Origin: Providencia huaxiensis | Lineage (GTDB): Bacteria > Pseudomonadota > Gammaproteobacteria > Enterobacterales > Enterobacteriaceae | Assembly: GCF_002843235.3 (NCBI RefSeq) | Contig: NZ_CP031123.2 | Location: forward strand, 1,054,001 to 1,118,000 | DNA: 64,000 bases | Direction of reading: 5' to 3' | In this document: positions 1-10,404 of the stretch, piece after piece | How positions within the stretch are numbered: position 1 is the first letter of the stretch | Layout of the letters: each line of letters opens with the position of its first letter | Translations under genes and position numbers: made by a program | Notes under the pieces: model-generated | Databases searched by the model: none | Told to the model about the DNA's origin: nothing | The model's input: the letters and a program-made list of their open reading frames with translations, nothing else

Positions 1-1
1 T

Positions 2-310
2 GGCAAAGTGGTTGTCACACATTCTGCCACGCCGGGATATGGGCTTGAATTAGGCGGGAAACAAGCGCGTTTTCAAGCGCGTACAGTGGCTTTTTCTACA
101 GGGCGAGATAATTCACGAGACCAGGATGTTGATGCAATTTGGTGCAATCAGCACCAACAATTACAAGATATTATTGCCCAAACAGATGCGGAACTTGTTG
201 TTGAGCAGGCACTACCAGCAGGAAGTGGCGAAATGAAAGTGTATGAAACTCAATCTGAAGAGCAACGTCGCAATATAGCTGTAAACCACCCCAAAACACG
301 CAGTAAGTAA
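2..310 (+). CDS. C-terminal fragment of unidentified protein (5' end outside window)
   Basis: An open frame enters from the left edge and stops at 308-310, leaving about 102 residues. The fragment is hydrophilic, with Gln/Asp/Glu-rich helical stretches and a basic tail, and shows no membrane segment. A GTG at 8 could be read as a start, but the frame is open upstream of it, so truncation by the window edge is more likely. I do not recognise the family. It converges on sitD with a shared bidirectional terminator between them. Confidence 0.5.
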   Translation, partial: GKVVVTHSATPGYGLELGGKQARFQARTVAFSTGRDNSRDQDVDAIWCNQHQQLQDIIAQTDAELVVEQALPAGSGEMKVYETQSEEQRRNIAVNHPKTRSK

Positions 311-357
311 ATATGGCTAAAAAAGCTTTAGTCACATATTAGAAAATTATTTAAAAT

Positions 358-396
358 AAAAAAGCTGAATTCGTTAGGCGCGAATTCAGCTTTTTT
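358..396. terminator. Bidirectional rho-independent terminator
   Basis: Ten-base arms gctgaattcg / cgaattcagc (364-373 and 381-390) enclose a 7-base loop. An A-run lies on the left and a T-run on the right. It can end both the rightward fragment gene and the leftward sitABCD transcript. Confidence 0.85.
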
Positions 397-413
397 GTTA
401 TGTCTGCCATTTA

Positions 414-1280
414 TTATGCGGTATGCATACTTTGTGGGTTTGTTTGACTTCTTTTACGTGCCAGTACTAGCTTGCTATAGAGCAGGGCTATTACGAAATA
501 AACCGCTTGAGTAACGACTATGGTTGGCCCGGTTGTCGCATTGATGTGAAAACTCAGGATAGTCCCAATAACACTCGATGTTACCGAAGCGATGATGGCG
601 ACGACGAGCATTTTTCCGAAGCTCCGACATAGAACAAATGCAATAATCCCCGGTGAGATCAGCATGGCAATAACTAAAATGATCCCAACCGCTTGCAGTG
701 AAGCGACAATGGTTAATGCAAGTAAAGACAGTAAACCATAATGGATCAGCTTGACGGGTAGGCCAATCACACGGGCTTGGTTTGGGTCAAAACAATACAG
801 CATAAAATCTTTACGTTTCAGTAAGATAATCGCAATGGTTACCCCTGCAAATAACAGGATTTGCTTAAACTCGCTATCCGTGATCCCTAAAATATCACCA
901 AATAAAATATGCGTAAGGTGCTGTTCTGTATCTATTTTAGCAAACATCACCAAGCCAATAGCAAACATTCCTGAGAAGACGATACCCATTACGGTATCTT
1001 CTTTTATCCGACTATTTTCTTTTAAATACCCCGTTGCGACAGCGCAGAATAAGCCAGAGGCAAACGCACCAATAGCCAAGGGAATACCTAATAAAGAGGC
1101 AATGATAATCCCGGGTAACACTGCGTGGGAAATAGCATCCCCCATGAGTGACCACCCTTTTAATACTAAAAAGCACGATAAAATGGCACACACAGTCCCA
1201 CTCACAATTGCGGTGATCAATGCTTTTTGCATAAAAGGAAATGCAAACGGAGCCATCAATAAGTCAATGAAATCACTCAT
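414..1280 (-). CDS. sitD: Mn/Fe ABC transporter permease SitD
   Basis: Integral membrane permease of the ABC-3 metal transporter family, 288 residues with about eight hydrophobic segments. The family-typical [18 protein letters not shown] segment lies near residues 35-55. It pairs with SitC as the membrane channel of a manganese/ferrous iron importer (SitABCD, called YfeABCD in Yersinia). The start at 1280 is chosen because it overlaps the sitC stop by 8 bases (ATGAGTGA), which is typical of translational coupling. A longer reading from 1370 would sit inside sitC. Last gene of the leftward operon, ending at the terminator at 358-396. Confidence 0.9.
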   Translation of the reverse strand: MSDFIDLLMAPFAFPFMQKALITAIVSGTVCAILSCFLVLKGWSLMGDAISHAVLPGIIIASLLGIPLAIGAFASGLFCAVATGYLKENSRIKEDTVMGIVFSGMFAIGLVMFAKIDTEQHLTHILFGDILGITDSEFKQILLFAGVTIAIILLKRKDFMLYCFDPNQARVIGLPVKLIHYGLLSLLALTIVASLQAVGIILVIAMLISPGIIAFVLCRSFGKMLVVAIIASVTSSVIGTILSFHINATTGPTIVVTQAVYFVIALLYSKLVLARKRSQTNPQSMHTA

Positions 1281-2163
1281 GAGATGCTCCTTGTTGGTGT
1301 GATTGATGCAACCGAGCGACTTCCTTTTTTGCTTTACGCTTTGAGGCAAAAATACCGTGTTTAGGCGCAAAGAAAAATGCTAGCAGGAAAATAATGGTTT
1401 GTAGGGTGACAATTAACCCACCTGTAGCACCATTAAGGAAATAACTGATGTAAGCGCCAACAGCACTGGTTACGGTGCCAATCGTGACGGAGATAATAAG
1501 TAAGCGTTTAAATTGGTCAGTTAATAAATAGGCGGTTGCACCTGGCGTGACGACCATTGCGATAACAAGAATAGCGCCAACTGTTTGCAAGGCAGCAACG
1601 GTACAAGCACTTAATAATGTGAAGAAAATTATTTTTAGGCGTAATGGATTCAAGCCAATTGACCGTGCGTGACTTTCATCGAAAAAAACGGCTAATAAAT
1701 CTTTCCATAAACACAACAGAATAATAAATGAAACGCCGATAATAATTTCTACTTGTAATACGTCAGAATCCGCAATACCTAAAATATTACCAAAAATAAT
1801 ACTTTGTACATTCACAGATGTTGGGTTCAATGAAACGATCAACAAACCTGCCGCAAAAAAAGTAGAAAATATAAAGCCAATAACAGCATCTTCACGCAAA
1901 CGAGTTAGATGTTTTATTAATGTCATGGCAAGTGCTGCAAGGATCCCGGTAAAAAAGGCGCCTGCCGCATAGGGTAAACCTAAAGCATAAGCACCAGCCA
2001 CCCCAGGGACAACGGAGTGGGAGAGCGCATCTCCCATTAATGACCAGCCTTTTAGCATCAAATACGCTGATAAAAATGCACAGACAGCACCAACAATGGC
2101 GCTGACCCAAATGGCTTTTATCATGAAATCGTATTCAAAGGGCTGTAATAACATCTCAATCAT
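1273..2163 (-). CDS. sitC: Mn/Fe ABC transporter permease SitC
   Basis: ABC-3 family permease of 296 residues, paralogous to the downstream sitD. It carries the same [18 protein letters not shown] segment near residue 37 and multiple transmembrane helices. With SitD it forms the inner-membrane path for Mn2+/Fe2+. The start overlaps the sitB stop (2160-2163) and the end overlaps sitD, so the operon is tightly coupled. The last residues are hydrophilic and basic. Confidence 0.9.
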   Translation of the reverse strand: MIEMLLQPFEYDFMIKAIWVSAIVGAVCAFLSAYLMLKGWSLMGDALSHSVVPGVAGAYALGLPYAAGAFFTGILAALAMTLIKHLTRLREDAVIGFIFSTFFAAGLLIVSLNPTSVNVQSIIFGNILGIADSDVLQVEIIIGVSFIILLCLWKDLLAVFFDESHARSIGLNPLRLKIIFFTLLSACTVAALQTVGAILVIAMVVTPGATAYLLTDQFKRLLIISVTIGTVTSAVGAYISYFLNGATGGLIVTLQTIIFLLAFFFAPKHGIFASKRKAKKEVARLHQSHQQGASHE

Positions 2164-3050
2164 TCGGAACCCTTAGCTTGGTTTTTTCGAACGGGAGCAT
2201 CATGGTCATGACCATAGAATACAGCCGCTCTTTCATCATCGGTAATGACGGTGACAGAGCGTGGGTCATCGTCGTCATGAAGCTCTTGACCTGACAGGTT
2301 AATATGACGCAATACACCACCAAACGCGTTTTGTAGATTACGCTGTGTAAACGTGGTTTCGGTTGGGCCACTGGCTAACACCGTGCGATTGATTAAGATA
2401 ACATGGTCGCAAAACTCAGGCACACTACCCAAGTTATGAGTTGAAACGAGGATCAGATGGCCTTCGTCACGCAAACTACGCAGTAGGTCTATAATGGCAT
2501 TTTCAGTTTTAACATCAACCCCAGTAAAGGGTTCATCAAGGAGTAAAACTTTACCTTCTTGTGCGAGCGCTCGAGCTAAAAAAACCCGTTTTTTCTGGCC
2601 ACCTGAAAGCTCGCCTATTTGGCGATGTTCAAGCCCTGCAAGGTCAACCCGTTCTAATGCCATTTTGACCGCATCTTTATCGGCTTGTTTAGGGATGCGA
2701 AAAAAACCCATTTTGCCATAACGCCCCATCATCACAACATCAGAAACGAGAACGGGGAAGTTCCAGTCAACTTCTTCCGTTTGTGGGACGTATGCAATCA
2801 CGTTTTCTTTCAGTGCCGTTTTTATTGGCTGATCATTTAATGTCACACTACCTGAAGATGGGGTGACAAGCCCCATAATGGTTTTAAATAGCGTTGATTT
2901 GCCACTGCCATTTACGCCAACTAAGGCACAAATAGAGCCACCAGAGATAGTAAAGCTTGCGTCGTAGATAGCGGTGTGACCATTATTATATGTTACAGTC
3001 GCATCATCGACGATAAGATTCGGGTGTTCGAATTGACTTGAATGATTCAT
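2160..3050 (-). CDS. sitB: Mn/Fe ABC transporter ATP-binding protein SitB
   Basis: Cytoplasmic ATPase of the SitABCD importer, 296 residues. Visible motifs are Walker [10 protein letters not shown] near residue 45, signature LSGGQKKR near 148 and Walker B VLLLDEP near 168, followed by the switch histidine in VSTHNLG. The C-terminal tail of about 40 residues is rich in Asp and His (HDDDD, HDHD), which might bind metal, although this is inference. It lies between sitA (1-bp gap) and sitC (4-bp overlap). Confidence 0.93.
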   Translation of the reverse strand: MNHSSQFEHPNLIVDDATVTYNNGHTAIYDASFTISGGSICALVGVNGSGKSTLFKTIMGLVTPSSGSVTLNDQPIKTALKENVIAYVPQTEEVDWNFPVLVSDVVMMGRYGKMGFFRIPKQADKDAVKMALERVDLAGLEHRQIGELSGGQKKRVFLARALAQEGKVLLLDEPFTGVDVKTENAIIDLLRSLRDEGHLILVSTHNLGSVPEFCDHVILINRTVLASGPTETTFTQRNLQNAFGGVLRHINLSGQELHDDDDPRSVTVITDDERAAVFYGHDHDAPVRKNQAKGSE

Positions 3051-3051
3051 A

Positions 3052-3963
3052 TTACTGTGAAAATCCTTTCGCTATCGTGTCTACAGTCGTATTTAAAAGA
3101 TCTATATAGGTTGGTACTGGGCCATCGGCAGTTGATAATGAGTCAACATATAATACGCCGCCGTATTTTGCCCCGGTTTCTTTACTGACTTGGCGAGCAG
3201 GCTTATCAGAAATTGTACTTTCACTGAATACCACAGGGATGTTGTATTTGCGGACAGTATCAATCACTTTTTTCACTTGTTGAGGAGAGCCTTGCTCTTC
3301 TGCATTGATTGGCCATAAATAGACTTCTTTAAAGCCGTAATCTTTCGTTAAATAGCTAAATGCGCCTTCACTTGAGACTAACCAACGTTCATTTTCTGGA
3401 ATACGGTTTAAGCGTTCACGTAAAGGGGTATCAAGCTCTGCAATTTGCTGCGCATATTTTTTCGCATTGGCATTATATGTTTCTGCATTTTCAGGATCAT
3501 ATTTAACTAGAGCTTGGCGAATATTTTCAATATAAATTTTAGCATTAGCAGGAGACATCCAGGCATGTGGGTTCGGGTTGTCTTTATACTCACCTTCACG
3601 GATTGGCATTGGCTCAATACCTTCAGTGACTACGACAGCAGGGACATTCTTAAAGTTTTCAAAGAAACGTTGGAACCAAACTTCCAAATTCATCCCATTC
3701 CATAAGATTAAATCTGCGTCATAGGCTTTCATAATATCTTTAGGCGTCGGTTGATAACCGTGGATTTCTGCTCCAGGCTTCGTTATAGACTCGACAATTG
3801 CCGCATCTCCAGCTACATTTTGAGCGATATCTTGGATAATGGTAAAAGTGGTAACGACTTTAAATTTTTTAGCAAAAGCCGGCTGACTAAAAAAGATGAC
3901 TGCTATCAAAGCAAACATACTGGTTAGTAAAGGTGCAGATAATCGAGATACGTTCTTCTTCAT
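3052..3963 (-). CDS. sitA: Periplasmic Mn/Fe-binding protein SitA
   Basis: Cluster A-I (ZnuA/SitA-type) solute-binding protein, 303 residues from the chosen start. The N-terminus [10 protein letters not shown] is followed by a hydrophobic core and an AFA cleavage site before KKFKVV, so export to the periplasm is expected. Expected ligand regions are visible: His in [10 protein letters not shown], His in [10 protein letters not shown], the EGAFSYL glutamate and a C-terminal Asp in VDSLS. The internal start gives a clean signal peptide, whereas an upstream ATG at 4005 would add 14 hydrophilic residues. First gene of the operon, downstream of a Fur-box-like palindrome. Confidence 0.92.
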   Translation of the reverse strand: MKKNVSRLSAPLLTSMFALIAVIFFSQPAFAKKFKVVTTFTIIQDIAQNVAGDAAIVESITKPGAEIHGYQPTPKDIMKAYDADLILWNGMNLEVWFQRFFENFKNVPAVVVTEGIEPMPIREGEYKDNPNPHAWMSPANAKIYIENIRQALVKYDPENAETYNANAKKYAQQIAELDTPLRERLNRIPENERWLVSSEGAFSYLTKDYGFKEVYLWPINAEEQGSPQQVKKVIDTVRKYNIPVVFSESTISDKPARQVSKETGAKYGGVLYVDSLSTADGPVPTYIDLLNTTVDTIAKGFSQ

Positions 3964-4040
3964 AAAAGTTGACCCTGACATTATTGGTTTAGCGTTTTTT
4001 AACATACAGTTGTTAAGGTTTATAACAATTATATTTTATA

Positions 4041-4075
4041 TCTCAACTGATAATGATTATCAATATCAATTGAGA
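4041..4075. promoter_or_regulatory. Fur-box-like palindrome upstream of sitA
   Basis: The core gataatgattatcaatatc at 4049-4067 closely matches the classical 19-bp Fur box (GATAATGATAATCATTATC). It is embedded in a wider imperfect palindrome, tctcaa...ttgaga. It lies about 80 bp upstream of the sitA start, consistent with iron-dependent repression. Mn-responsive MntR control was not evident. Confidence 0.75.
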
Positions 4076-4246
4076 AAAATAAACATAAAAAATGTGGAAT
4101 AGCATTATTCGTCATTATGGGCTTCTAAGTCCCATGGTTATTTGTATGACTAAAACACGTCCTGAAGTAAAAGTTAAGTAAAAATTATTTTATTTTTCTT
4201 AGGATTAGTTATTCTGCCATCGGCTTCCATCGTAGAGGATTCGACA

Positions 4247-4900
4247 GTGAAAAAAATAATTGGCGGCACTTTTGCGCTACTGCTACTTGCAGGTTGTTCA
4301 AGCGAGCCAGATAGGCCTGTAACAAAACAGCGGATGCTAGAGCCTACAGGGCCTGTAACAGCACAAAATACGACATTCCCAAGAACGCCTTTTGATGAGT
4401 TTATTCGTGAGTCTGCGGCTCGTTACAGTGTTGATGAAGCTTTAATTAGGGCCATTATTGAGGTCGAATCCAACTTTAGGCCTGAAGTTGTCAGTAAATC
4501 AAATGCAATAGGTTTGATGCAGATAAAAGCGTCGACAGCGGGACGTGACGCATATCGTTATCAGGGAAAGTCGGGGGAGCCGAGTTCTCGTGACTTAAAA
4601 GATCCACAAAAAAATATTGATATTGGAACAACTTATATTCGTATTTTAAAGGAGCAACATCTTGCTGGAATTAGCCACCCTCAGACATTATATTATGCAA
4701 CGGTTGTCGCTTATGTGAACGGGGCGGGGGCATTATTAAGAACATTTGATAATGATAAAGGCCGGGCGATTGCAATGATTAACAGCTTATCGCCGGAAGA
4801 ATTTTATCAACACGTGCAAACAAAGCATCCTGCACCGCAAGCCCCACGCTATTTGTGGAAAGTTAAAAATGCTTACAATGCATTAGCGATGTCTTATTGA
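4247..4900 (+). CDS. mltE: Membrane-bound lytic murein transglycosylase E-like lipoprotein
   Basis: Lipoprotein of 217 residues. A short signal ends in LLLLAGC, giving a lipidated Cys at about 16. The SLT (GH23) domain has catalytic Glu in AIIEVESNF, followed by [12 protein letters not shown] and [12 protein letters not shown], all matching the MltE/EmtA pattern. It would cleave peptidoglycan glycan strands endolytically from the outer membrane. The C-terminal [12 protein letters not shown] also matches the E. coli protein. It converges on marC with a 7-bp tail overlap. Confidence 0.9.
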   Translation: MKKIIGGTFALLLLAGCSSEPDRPVTKQRMLEPTGPVTAQNTTFPRTPFDEFIRESAARYSVDEALIRAIIEVESNFRPEVVSKSNAIGLMQIKASTAGRDAYRYQGKSGEPSSRDLKDPQKNIDIGTTYIRILKEQHLAGISHPQTLYYATVVAYVNGAGALLRTFDNDKGRAIAMINSLSPEEFYQHVQTKHPAPQAPRYLWKVKNAYNALAMSY

Positions 4901-5598
4901 TATTCCTTCATTAAATATGGGAGCTGCGCGACAATTTCAACAATGCCGTTGATAACAAATTGCACTCCCATACAGATTAATAAGAACCCCATCACCCGAG
5001 CGATTGCATCAATACCGCTATTACCTAACCACCTCATAATCGAAGTTGCGCCTTTTAAACCAATCCAAACGATAAAGCTTGCAATAAAAAAGGTGATAAC
5101 GGGGGCGACTTTTAAAACCCATGGAGCGAAACTAACATTACCTTGTAATGATGCAGTGGAGCTGATGATCATGGCGATAGTACCTGGGCCAGCAGTACTC
5201 GGCATCGCAAGGGGAACAAAAGCAATACTAGGGGATTCTTGGCGTTTTTTGGGAACATTCGGGTCATCAAGGGCATTGGTAGTCGGGTCTTCTCCAACAT
5301 CACTGCTAGGAAACAGCATGCCAAAGCCAATAAATGCCACAATTAACCCACCTGCAATTCTAAGACCTGGTATTGATATTCCAAATGTATTCATAACTAA
5401 CTGGCCTGCATAAAAAGCGATAGTCATAATTGCGAACACATAAATAGAAGCCAATAATGATTGATGGTCACGCTGCTCTTTTGTCATATTAGCAGAAATA
5501 CTTAACATGACCGCAATAGCAGTTAAAGGGTTGGCAAGAGGAAGTAGTAGCACAAGACCAATACCAACGGCTTGAAATAGTTCAAAAAAATTTGTCAT
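4894..5598 (-). CDS. marC: MarC family integral membrane protein
   Basis: Six-helix MarC/YchE family inner-membrane protein. Diagnostic stretches are [35 protein letters not shown] and [20 protein letters not shown], strongly resembling E. coli MarC. The molecular function of the family is unknown, and an early link to multidrug resistance is not well supported. The ATG at 5598 gives a family-like N-terminus ([12 protein letters not shown]). A TTG at 5613 beside an AGGAG is an alternative. It carries a somewhat longer Asp/Pro-rich cytoplasmic loop near residues 100-120 than the E. coli protein. Confidence 0.88.
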   Translation of the reverse strand: MTNFFELFQAVGIGLVLLLPLANPLTAIAVMLSISANMTKEQRDHQSLLASIYVFAIMTIAFYAGQLVMNTFGISIPGLRIAGGLIVAFIGFGMLFPSSDVGEDPTTNALDDPNVPKKRQESPSIAFVPLAMPSTAGPGTIAMIISSTASLQGNVSFAPWVLKVAPVITFFIASFIVWIGLKGATSIMRWLGNSGIDAIARVMGFLLICMGVQFVINGIVEIVAQLPYLMKEYQ

Positions 5599-5613
5599 GG
5601 AAGTTTGATTCAA

Positions 5614-6065
5614 GCTCCTGATTAATGTAAATAAAACACCTTATCTCAAATGATAGCAAAATTTCTTATAGATCTGTAGGTTAGCATTTATAGCTAGAGG
5701 GATACTTTATGAAAGGGGACGATTACAGTACTGATGGGTAAGAATTAATATCAACTATCATTTATTAGCTTGAAGATAATTGGAGTTGTTCACATTAACT
5801 GTGGATAACAATGGCCTTCATCTGTGAATAACTTACTTTATTTATTAAATAACAATGGGATATTGAGTTGTGGTAAAAGTATTCAATTTTTACAGGCAAA
5901 AAAAAACCTTTTTATAGGGGGATAAAAAGGTTAAGGGCATTTCGTAACAGGTTGTCTTTAAGTTGATATGGAATGTAGTATATCTGCTGCAATGTTATTT
6001 ACTGATAATTTATGTAAATTCATTAAAAGAATTCAATGTAATAGGCAACCAAAGAGTAAAAAAAT
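5614..6065. other. 452-bp intergenic region with DnaA-box-like motifs
   Basis: No gene is supported here. A perfect DnaA-type 9-mer tgtggataa lies at 5800-5808 and a one-mismatch version tgtgaataa at 5823-5831, in the same orientation and 23 bp apart. A hairpin lies at 5905-5932. A 10-codon frame beginning at 5709 after gaggga is too short to assert. The fosA promoter should lie near the right end. Confidence 0.4.
5898..5932 (-). terminator. Strong hairpin with T-run on the minus strand
   Basis: Arms aacctttttat (5905-5915) and ataaaaaggtt (5922-5932) are followed on the minus strand by a run of nine or so T. It has intrinsic-terminator form for leftward transcription, yet no leftward gene lies to its right before fosA, which is rightward. 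A small leftward RNA starting between 5933 and 6065 is possible but unproven. Confidence 0.5.
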
Positions 6066-6479
6066 ATGTTAAACGGAATCAACCACTTAACGTTAGCTGT
6101 AACTGATTTGGATAAAAGTATTGGTTTTTATCAATCACTACTTGGTATGAAGTTACATGCGAGTTGGAAAAAGGGCGCCTATATATCCTGTGGCGATTTA
6201 TGGTTATGTCTATCATTAGATACAACTCGCCAATTCTCGTCCCCAGAAAAAACGGATTACACACACTATGCCTTTAACGTTGATGCGAAAGACTTTCTTA
6301 TCGTTGTTGATCGGCTAATGCAAGCGAATGTCATTGTCTGGAAAGAAAATAAAAGTGAAGGAGATTCTTTTTATTTTCTTGATCCAGATGGCCACAAATT
6401 AGAATTACATGTAGGCGGTTTATTACAACGCTTAAAGAGCTGCCAAGAAAAACCGTATGAAGAAATGAAATTTTATTAA
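6066..6479 (+). CDS. fosA: Fosfomycin glutathione transferase FosA
   Basis: Vicinal-oxygen-chelate (glyoxalase-fold) metalloenzyme of 137 residues that adds glutathione to fosfomycin's epoxide. The metal ligands of FosA are visible: His in NHLTLAV (residue 7), His in DYTHYAF (about 66) and Glu in HKLELHVG (about 112). The K+-loop region KSEGDSFYFLDPDG is intact. Chromosomal fosA genes of this type occur across Enterobacterales and can give intrinsic fosfomycin tolerance. The gene stands alone with its own upstream region. Confidence 0.92.
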   Translation: MLNGINHLTLAVTDLDKSIGFYQSLLGMKLHASWKKGAYISCGDLWLCLSLDTTRQFSSPEKTDYTHYAFNVDAKDFLIVVDRLMQANVIVWKENKSEGDSFYFLDPDGHKLELHVGGLLQRLKSCQEKPYEEMKFY

Positions 6480-6581
6480 AAAAGTCATGGATTTCTTTAC
6501 AAAGGATTTTTAATTTTAAAAATAGCTTTACGCAGAGTTGTATATCCTATTTTCAGTTAATTTTGAGTAATAGGAAAAAGA

Positions 6582-6980
6582 ATGAAAAAACTTATAGCGA
6601 CATTAGCCGGGGCGTCTATGCTATTAGTTTTGGCAGCCGCCATGTTACTAATCGTTTTTCCTCAGCAGTGGAAGCAAAGTATTTATCCGAATATATCCCA
6701 AGCCTTACCAACATCGCTCAGTGCTATTTTACCGCAGGGTTTAGCCAGTAATGATATTTGTAATAGCTTAGAGGATAACCTGCAAAGTTTTACTGATTAT
6801 CTTAAAGTGAATCAGGACATTGTTGATGTAAAGGGAATGAATAGCTTAGATGAACAACTTGCCAATATTCAAACCAGAATTGATTCTATGCCCAGTGATG
6901 TGCGAAATTTAGTTTGCCAGCAAGAATATAGTAAACTAGAAGGTTTAAAGAGTGTGTTTTCCTTAAGTCCCAATAACTAA
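6582..6980 (+). CDS. Small exported or membrane-anchored hypothetical protein
   Basis: Protein of 132 residues that I do not recognise. An N-terminal hydrophobic segment (about residues 5-27, ending FPQQW) is a signal peptide or single anchor. The rest is a soluble helical domain with two cysteines (DICNSL and LVCQQE) that could form a periplasmic disulfide. The ATG follows aggaaaaag at good spacing. No operon partner is apparent, since it sits between fosA and a methyltransferase-like gene with its own flanks. Confidence 0.7.
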   Translation: MKKLIATLAGASMLLVLAAAMLLIVFPQQWKQSIYPNISQALPTSLSAILPQGLASNDICNSLEDNLQSFTDYLKVNQDIVDVKGMNSLDEQLANIQTRIDSMPSDVRNLVCQQEYSKLEGLKSVFSLSPNN

Positions 6981-7080
6981 TTATTTTTGTCGTTAATATC
7001 ACTCCTCTATATGTTCCTCCACTCAAATTTATATATTCATTTATGGTATGTTAATAGCATCATTTTGGCTTGTAGGTAAC

Positions 7081-7533
7081 ATGATGAATATATTTAAATT
7101 ACCATTATTGAATTGGTTAGTCGCTAATGGGGTCGCTGTATATTTTCTTTCCAAGCAAGGTCTTTTAGACTGGACGTTTTCTGGTTGGATGGGGATCTTA
7201 GGTATCTTAGTGGCACTTGAAAGTGTCAGTTGGGTCGCGACAAGCCTTTATTATTTTTATAAACATAAAACATCACCAAATCCTACTGTAAAGGCAACGC
7301 ATTTAGTGACTAACGGGCCTTACCGATTTTCACGTAATCCAATGTATTTAGCTTTCACATCAATGAGCTTGGCTTTAGCTTTCTTCTCGCACTCTTCTTA
7401 TTTTTTGATAGCGGGTTTGGTCTTTTGGTTAATTACCGACTTGTACACTATTCCGCAAGAAGAGCGATTTTTAGCGGAAAAATTCAATGAAGAGTGGGAG
7501 CGTTATCGCAAGCAGACACGACGTTGGCTATAA
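7081..7533 (+). CDS. Isoprenylcysteine carboxyl methyltransferase-like membrane protein
   Basis: Integral membrane protein of 150 residues with about four hydrophobic segments. The PEMT/ICMT signature NGPYRFSRNPMYL is visible in the middle, and a C-terminal PQEERFLAEKF...EEWERYRKQTRRW follows. These motifs bind S-adenosylmethionine in phospholipid and isoprenylcysteine methyltransferases. The substrate of the bacterial relatives is unknown. The start at 7081 follows a taggt element, while an ATG at 7048 would add 11 hydrophobic residues. Confidence 0.8.
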   Translation: MMNIFKLPLLNWLVANGVAVYFLSKQGLLDWTFSGWMGILGILVALESVSWVATSLYYFYKHKTSPNPTVKATHLVTNGPYRFSRNPMYLAFTSMSLALAFFSHSSYFLIAGLVFWLITDLYTIPQEERFLAEKFNEEWERYRKQTRRWL

Positions 7534-7722
7534 TGACTAAAGAATTAGTCGTATCCAGTGGATCGCATTGGTATCGGCTTTCTTTCGCAAAAAAAGAGAA
7601 ACTATTTCCTGCATTAGATAGCCTATTCGCCATTTAATCGGGAAGGTGTTGATTTTTCAGATGAAGAATAACAATTAGCGGCATTACGCTATCGCCATAA
7701 AATAGGTCTGTGTTATCATTAG
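7533..7722 (+). pseudogene. Decayed small ORF with a stop and frame change
   Basis: An ATG overlapping the preceding stop opens a frame reading MTKELVVSSGSHWYRLSF up to a stop at 7635. One frame over, a protein-like stretch REGVDFSDEE, a stop at 7669, then QLAALRYRHKIGLCYH continues to 7722. Together these look like one short gene of about 63 codons broken by a frameshift and a nonsense codon. I do not recognise the parent family, and chance cannot be excluded. Confidence 0.3.
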
Positions 7723-7850
7723 TAGTTGAGTTACTCACGATGTAACGAAATAGGGCGCTTAAGCTGCCCATATTTGTGTACATATCTTGCATAGTGAAGT
7801 GAGAAATCGTTAGTAACGTATTGATTTATAACTTTGGAATAATCAAGCAA

Positions 7851-7871
7851 GTGATCTTTCGTGTGGGTCAC
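7851..7871 (+). promoter_or_regulatory. thrS translational operator hairpin (anticodon-arm mimic)
   Basis: The stem gtgatc/ggtcac encloses a loop containing tttcgtgtg. This sits 23 bp upstream of the thrS ATG, followed by ccactgctgataagg, which holds the ribosome binding site. In E. coli, ThrRS represses its own translation by binding a leader domain that mimics the tRNA-Thr anticodon arm with CGU in the loop. The same features are visible here. Conservation is judged from memory of the E. coli leader. Confidence 0.7.
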
Positions 7872-7893
7872 CACTGCTGATAAGGATTTTTTA

Positions 7894-9822
7894 ATGCCTG
7901 TTATTACTCTTCCTGATGGAAGTCAGCGTCAGTTTGACCATCCCGTTTCAGTGATGGATGTTGCTCGTGACATCGGAGCGGGTTTAGCTAAAGCCTGTAT
8001 CGCGGGTCGAATTAATGGTGAACGTGTTGATGCATGTGAAATAATTGAACATGATGCAAACGTGTCCATTATTACGAGCAAGGATGAAGACGGACTCGAA
8101 ATTATTCGTCACTCTTGTGCTCACCTGTTAGGCCATGCCATCAAGCAATTATGGCCAAATACGAAAATGGCGATTGGTCCTACTATCGACAATGGTTTTT
8201 ACTATGATGTCGATTTAGACCACATGCTGACGCAGGAAGACTTGGAAAAGCTTGAAAAGCGTATGCTTGAGCTTGCCAAAACAGATTATGAGGTGGTGAA
8301 AAAACGTGTTTCTTGGAGCGAAGCTCGTGAAACTTTCGTTGCCCGTGGCGAAGACTATAAAGTTGAAATTTTAGATCAAAATATTAGTCAAGATGACCGC
8401 CCAGGTTTATATCATCACGAAGAATATGTTGACATGTGTCGCGGTCCGCACGTACCAAACATGCGTTTTTGCCACCATTTTAAATTACAGAAAGTGGCTG
8501 GCGCATACTGGCGTGGTAACAGCGATAACAAAATGCTGCAACGTATTTACGGCACCGCATGGGCTGATAAAAAACAATTAGCAGCCTATTTATTACGTTT
8601 AGAAGAAGCAGCTAAGCGTGACCACCGTAAAATTGGTAAACAATTAGATTTATACCATATGCAAGAAGAAGCGCCGGGTATGGCTTTCTGGCATAATGAC
8701 GGTTGGACAATTTTCCGTGAACTGGAAACCTTTGTACGCACTAAACTGAAGGCCTATAATTATCAGGAAGTGAAAGGGCCATTTATGATGGACCGCGTAT
8801 TATGGGAAAAAACAGGTCACTGGGATAACTATAAAGATGCCATGTTCACGACTTCATCTGAAAACCGTGAATATTGTGTCAAACCAATGAACTGCCCGGG
8901 TCACGTACAGATTTTCAACCAAGGTTTGAAATCATATCGTGACTTACCATTGCGCATGGCAGAATTTGGTAGCTGTCACCGTAATGAGCCATCAGGTGCG
9001 TTGCACGGCTTAATGCGTGTGCGTGGCTTTACTCAGGATGATGCACATATCTTCTGTACTGAAGAGCAAATCTTAAGTGAAGTAACCAGCTGTATTGAAA
9101 TGATTTATGATGTTTATGCAACTTTCGGTTTCGAAAAAATTGTTGTAAAACTATCAACTCGCCCTGAAAAACGTATCGGCACTGACGATATGTGGGACAG
9201 AGCGGAAGAAGATTTGGCTAATGCCCTGAAATCAAAAGGTATTGAATTTGAATACCAACCAGGTGAAGGTGCATTTTATGGTCCGAAAATCGAGTTTACG
9301 CTGTATGACTGCCTTGACCGTGCATGGCAATGTGGTACTGTCCAGTTAGACTTCTTCTTGCCGGGCCGTTTAACAGCTTCCTATGTAGGTGAAAATAACG
9401 AACGTATCGTTCCTGTGATGATCCACCGTGCAGTGTTAGGTTCACTAGAACGCTTCATTGGTATCTTAACAGAAGAGTATGCGGGCTTTTTCCCAACATG
9501 GTTAGCACCACAGCAAGTGGTCGTAATGAACATTACTGATAGTCAAGCAGACTATGTTCAAGAATTAGTTAGCAAGCTGCAAAGTGTTGGCATTCGTGCG
9601 AAAGCGGACTTACGTAACGAGAAAATCGGCTTTAAGATCCGTGAACACACGCTGCGTCGCGTCCCTTACATGTTAGTATGTGGTGATAAAGAAGTTGAAT
9701 CAGGTAAAGTTGCTGTACGTACCCGTCGTGGTAAAGACTTAGGTAGCCTTGATGTCAACGAATTCATGACAAAACTGCTTGAAGAGATCCGCAGTCGTCA
9801 ACTCAATCAGATGGAGGAATAA
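7894..9822 (+). CDS. thrS: Threonyl-tRNA synthetase
   Basis: Class II synthetase of 642 residues, the same length as E. coli ThrRS. It contains an N-terminal TGS domain (residues 1-60), an editing domain with [10 protein letters not shown] near 73 and the catalytic core with zinc-site Cys in KPMNCPGH and two later His. Motif 2 [22 protein letters not shown], motif 3 [11 protein letters not shown] and a C-terminal anticodon-binding domain follow. The ATG at 7894 follows aagga. The GTG at 7861 lies inside the operator hairpin region and is rejected. The stop is 3 bp from the AUU start of infC. Confidence 0.98.
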   Translation: MPVITLPDGSQRQFDHPVSVMDVARDIGAGLAKACIAGRINGERVDACEIIEHDANVSIITSKDEDGLEIIRHSCAHLLGHAIKQLWPNTKMAIGPTIDNGFYYDVDLDHMLTQEDLEKLEKRMLELAKTDYEVVKKRVSWSEARETFVARGEDYKVEILDQNISQDDRPGLYHHEEYVDMCRGPHVPNMRFCHHFKLQKVAGAYWRGNSDNKMLQRIYGTAWADKKQLAAYLLRLEEAAKRDHRKIGKQLDLYHMQEEAPGMAFWHNDGWTIFRELETFVRTKLKAYNYQEVKGPFMMDRVLWEKTGHWDNYKDAMFTTSSENREYCVKPMNCPGHVQIFNQGLKSYRDLPLRMAEFGSCHRNEPSGALHGLMRVRGFTQDDAHIFCTEEQILSEVTSCIEMIYDVYATFGFEKIVVKLSTRPEKRIGTDDMWDRAEEDLANALKSKGIEFEYQPGEGAFYGPKIEFTLYDCLDRAWQCGTVQLDFFLPGRLTASYVGENNERIVPVMIHRAVLGSLERFIGILTEEYAGFFPTWLAPQQVVVMNITDSQADYVQELVSKLQSVGIRAKADLRNEKIGFKIREHTLRRVPYMLVCGDKEVESGKVAVRTRRGKDLGSLDVNEFMTKLLEEIRSRQLNQMEE

Positions 9823-9825
9823 GGT

Positions 9826-10365
9826 ATTAAAGGCGGAAAAAAACTCCCAACAGCGCGTCCAAATCGTATTAACGATGAAATTCGCGCAACAGAAATCCGT
9901 GTCACTGGTTTAGACGGTGAACAACTTGGCGTAATGAGTGTGCGTGAAGGCCTCTTTAAAGCAGAAGAAGCTGGTGTCGATTTAGTCGAAATCAGCCCAA
10001 ATGCCGAGCCGCCAGTTTGTCGTATCATGGACTACGGTAAATATCTTTATGAGAAGAGTAAGTCTCAAAAAGAACAAAAGAAAAAACAAAAAGTTGTTCA
10101 AGTGAAGGAAATTAAATTTCGTCCAGGAACAGACGAAGGCGACTACCAAGTTAAACTACGTAGTTTAATTCGCTTTTTGGAAGATGGTGACAAAGCTAAA
10201 GTAACACTGCGTTTTCGTGGTCGCGAAATGGCTCACCAACAGATTGGCTTAGAAGTGCTTAACCGCATCAAAACCGATCTGGATGAACTGGCATCAGTTG
10301 AATCATTCCCATCAAGGATTGAAGGACGCCAGATGATCATGGTATTGGCACCAAAGAAAAAATAA
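9826..10365 (+). CDS. infC: Translation initiation factor IF-3, copy 1 (AUU start)
   Basis: Initiation factor IF-3 of 179 residues with the N-domain ([10 protein letters not shown]), a lysine-rich linker and the C-domain ending [10 protein letters not shown]. The start is the rare codon ATT at 9826, preceded by ggaggaataaggt, as in E. coli, where AUU mediates IF-3 autoregulation. It begins 3 bp after thrS. The copy is intact but differs from the second copy at about 17 of 179 positions. It carries less usual residues such as [12 protein letters not shown] where the second has [13 protein letters not shown] terminator follows at 10405. Confidence 0.96.
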   Translation: MKGGKKLPTARPNRINDEIRATEIRVTGLDGEQLGVMSVREGLFKAEEAGVDLVEISPNAEPPVCRIMDYGKYLYEKSKSQKEQKKKQKVVQVKEIKFRPGTDEGDYQVKLRSLIRFLEDGDKAKVTLRFRGREMAHQQIGLEVLNRIKTDLDELASVESFPSRIEGRQMIMVLAPKKK

Positions 10366-10404
10366 TTAAGCCAGTATGGTTATAGCGAAGTATTGCTAGA
10401 GTCT

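Noticed and set aside
751..1302. 183-codon open frame on the plus strand
   Set aside because: It is antisense to sitD/sitC; the leftward genes have clear family motifs, and the plus-strand product looks like no protein.
5709..5741. 10-codon ORF with gaggga before ATG
   Set aside because: Too short, with no comparison available.
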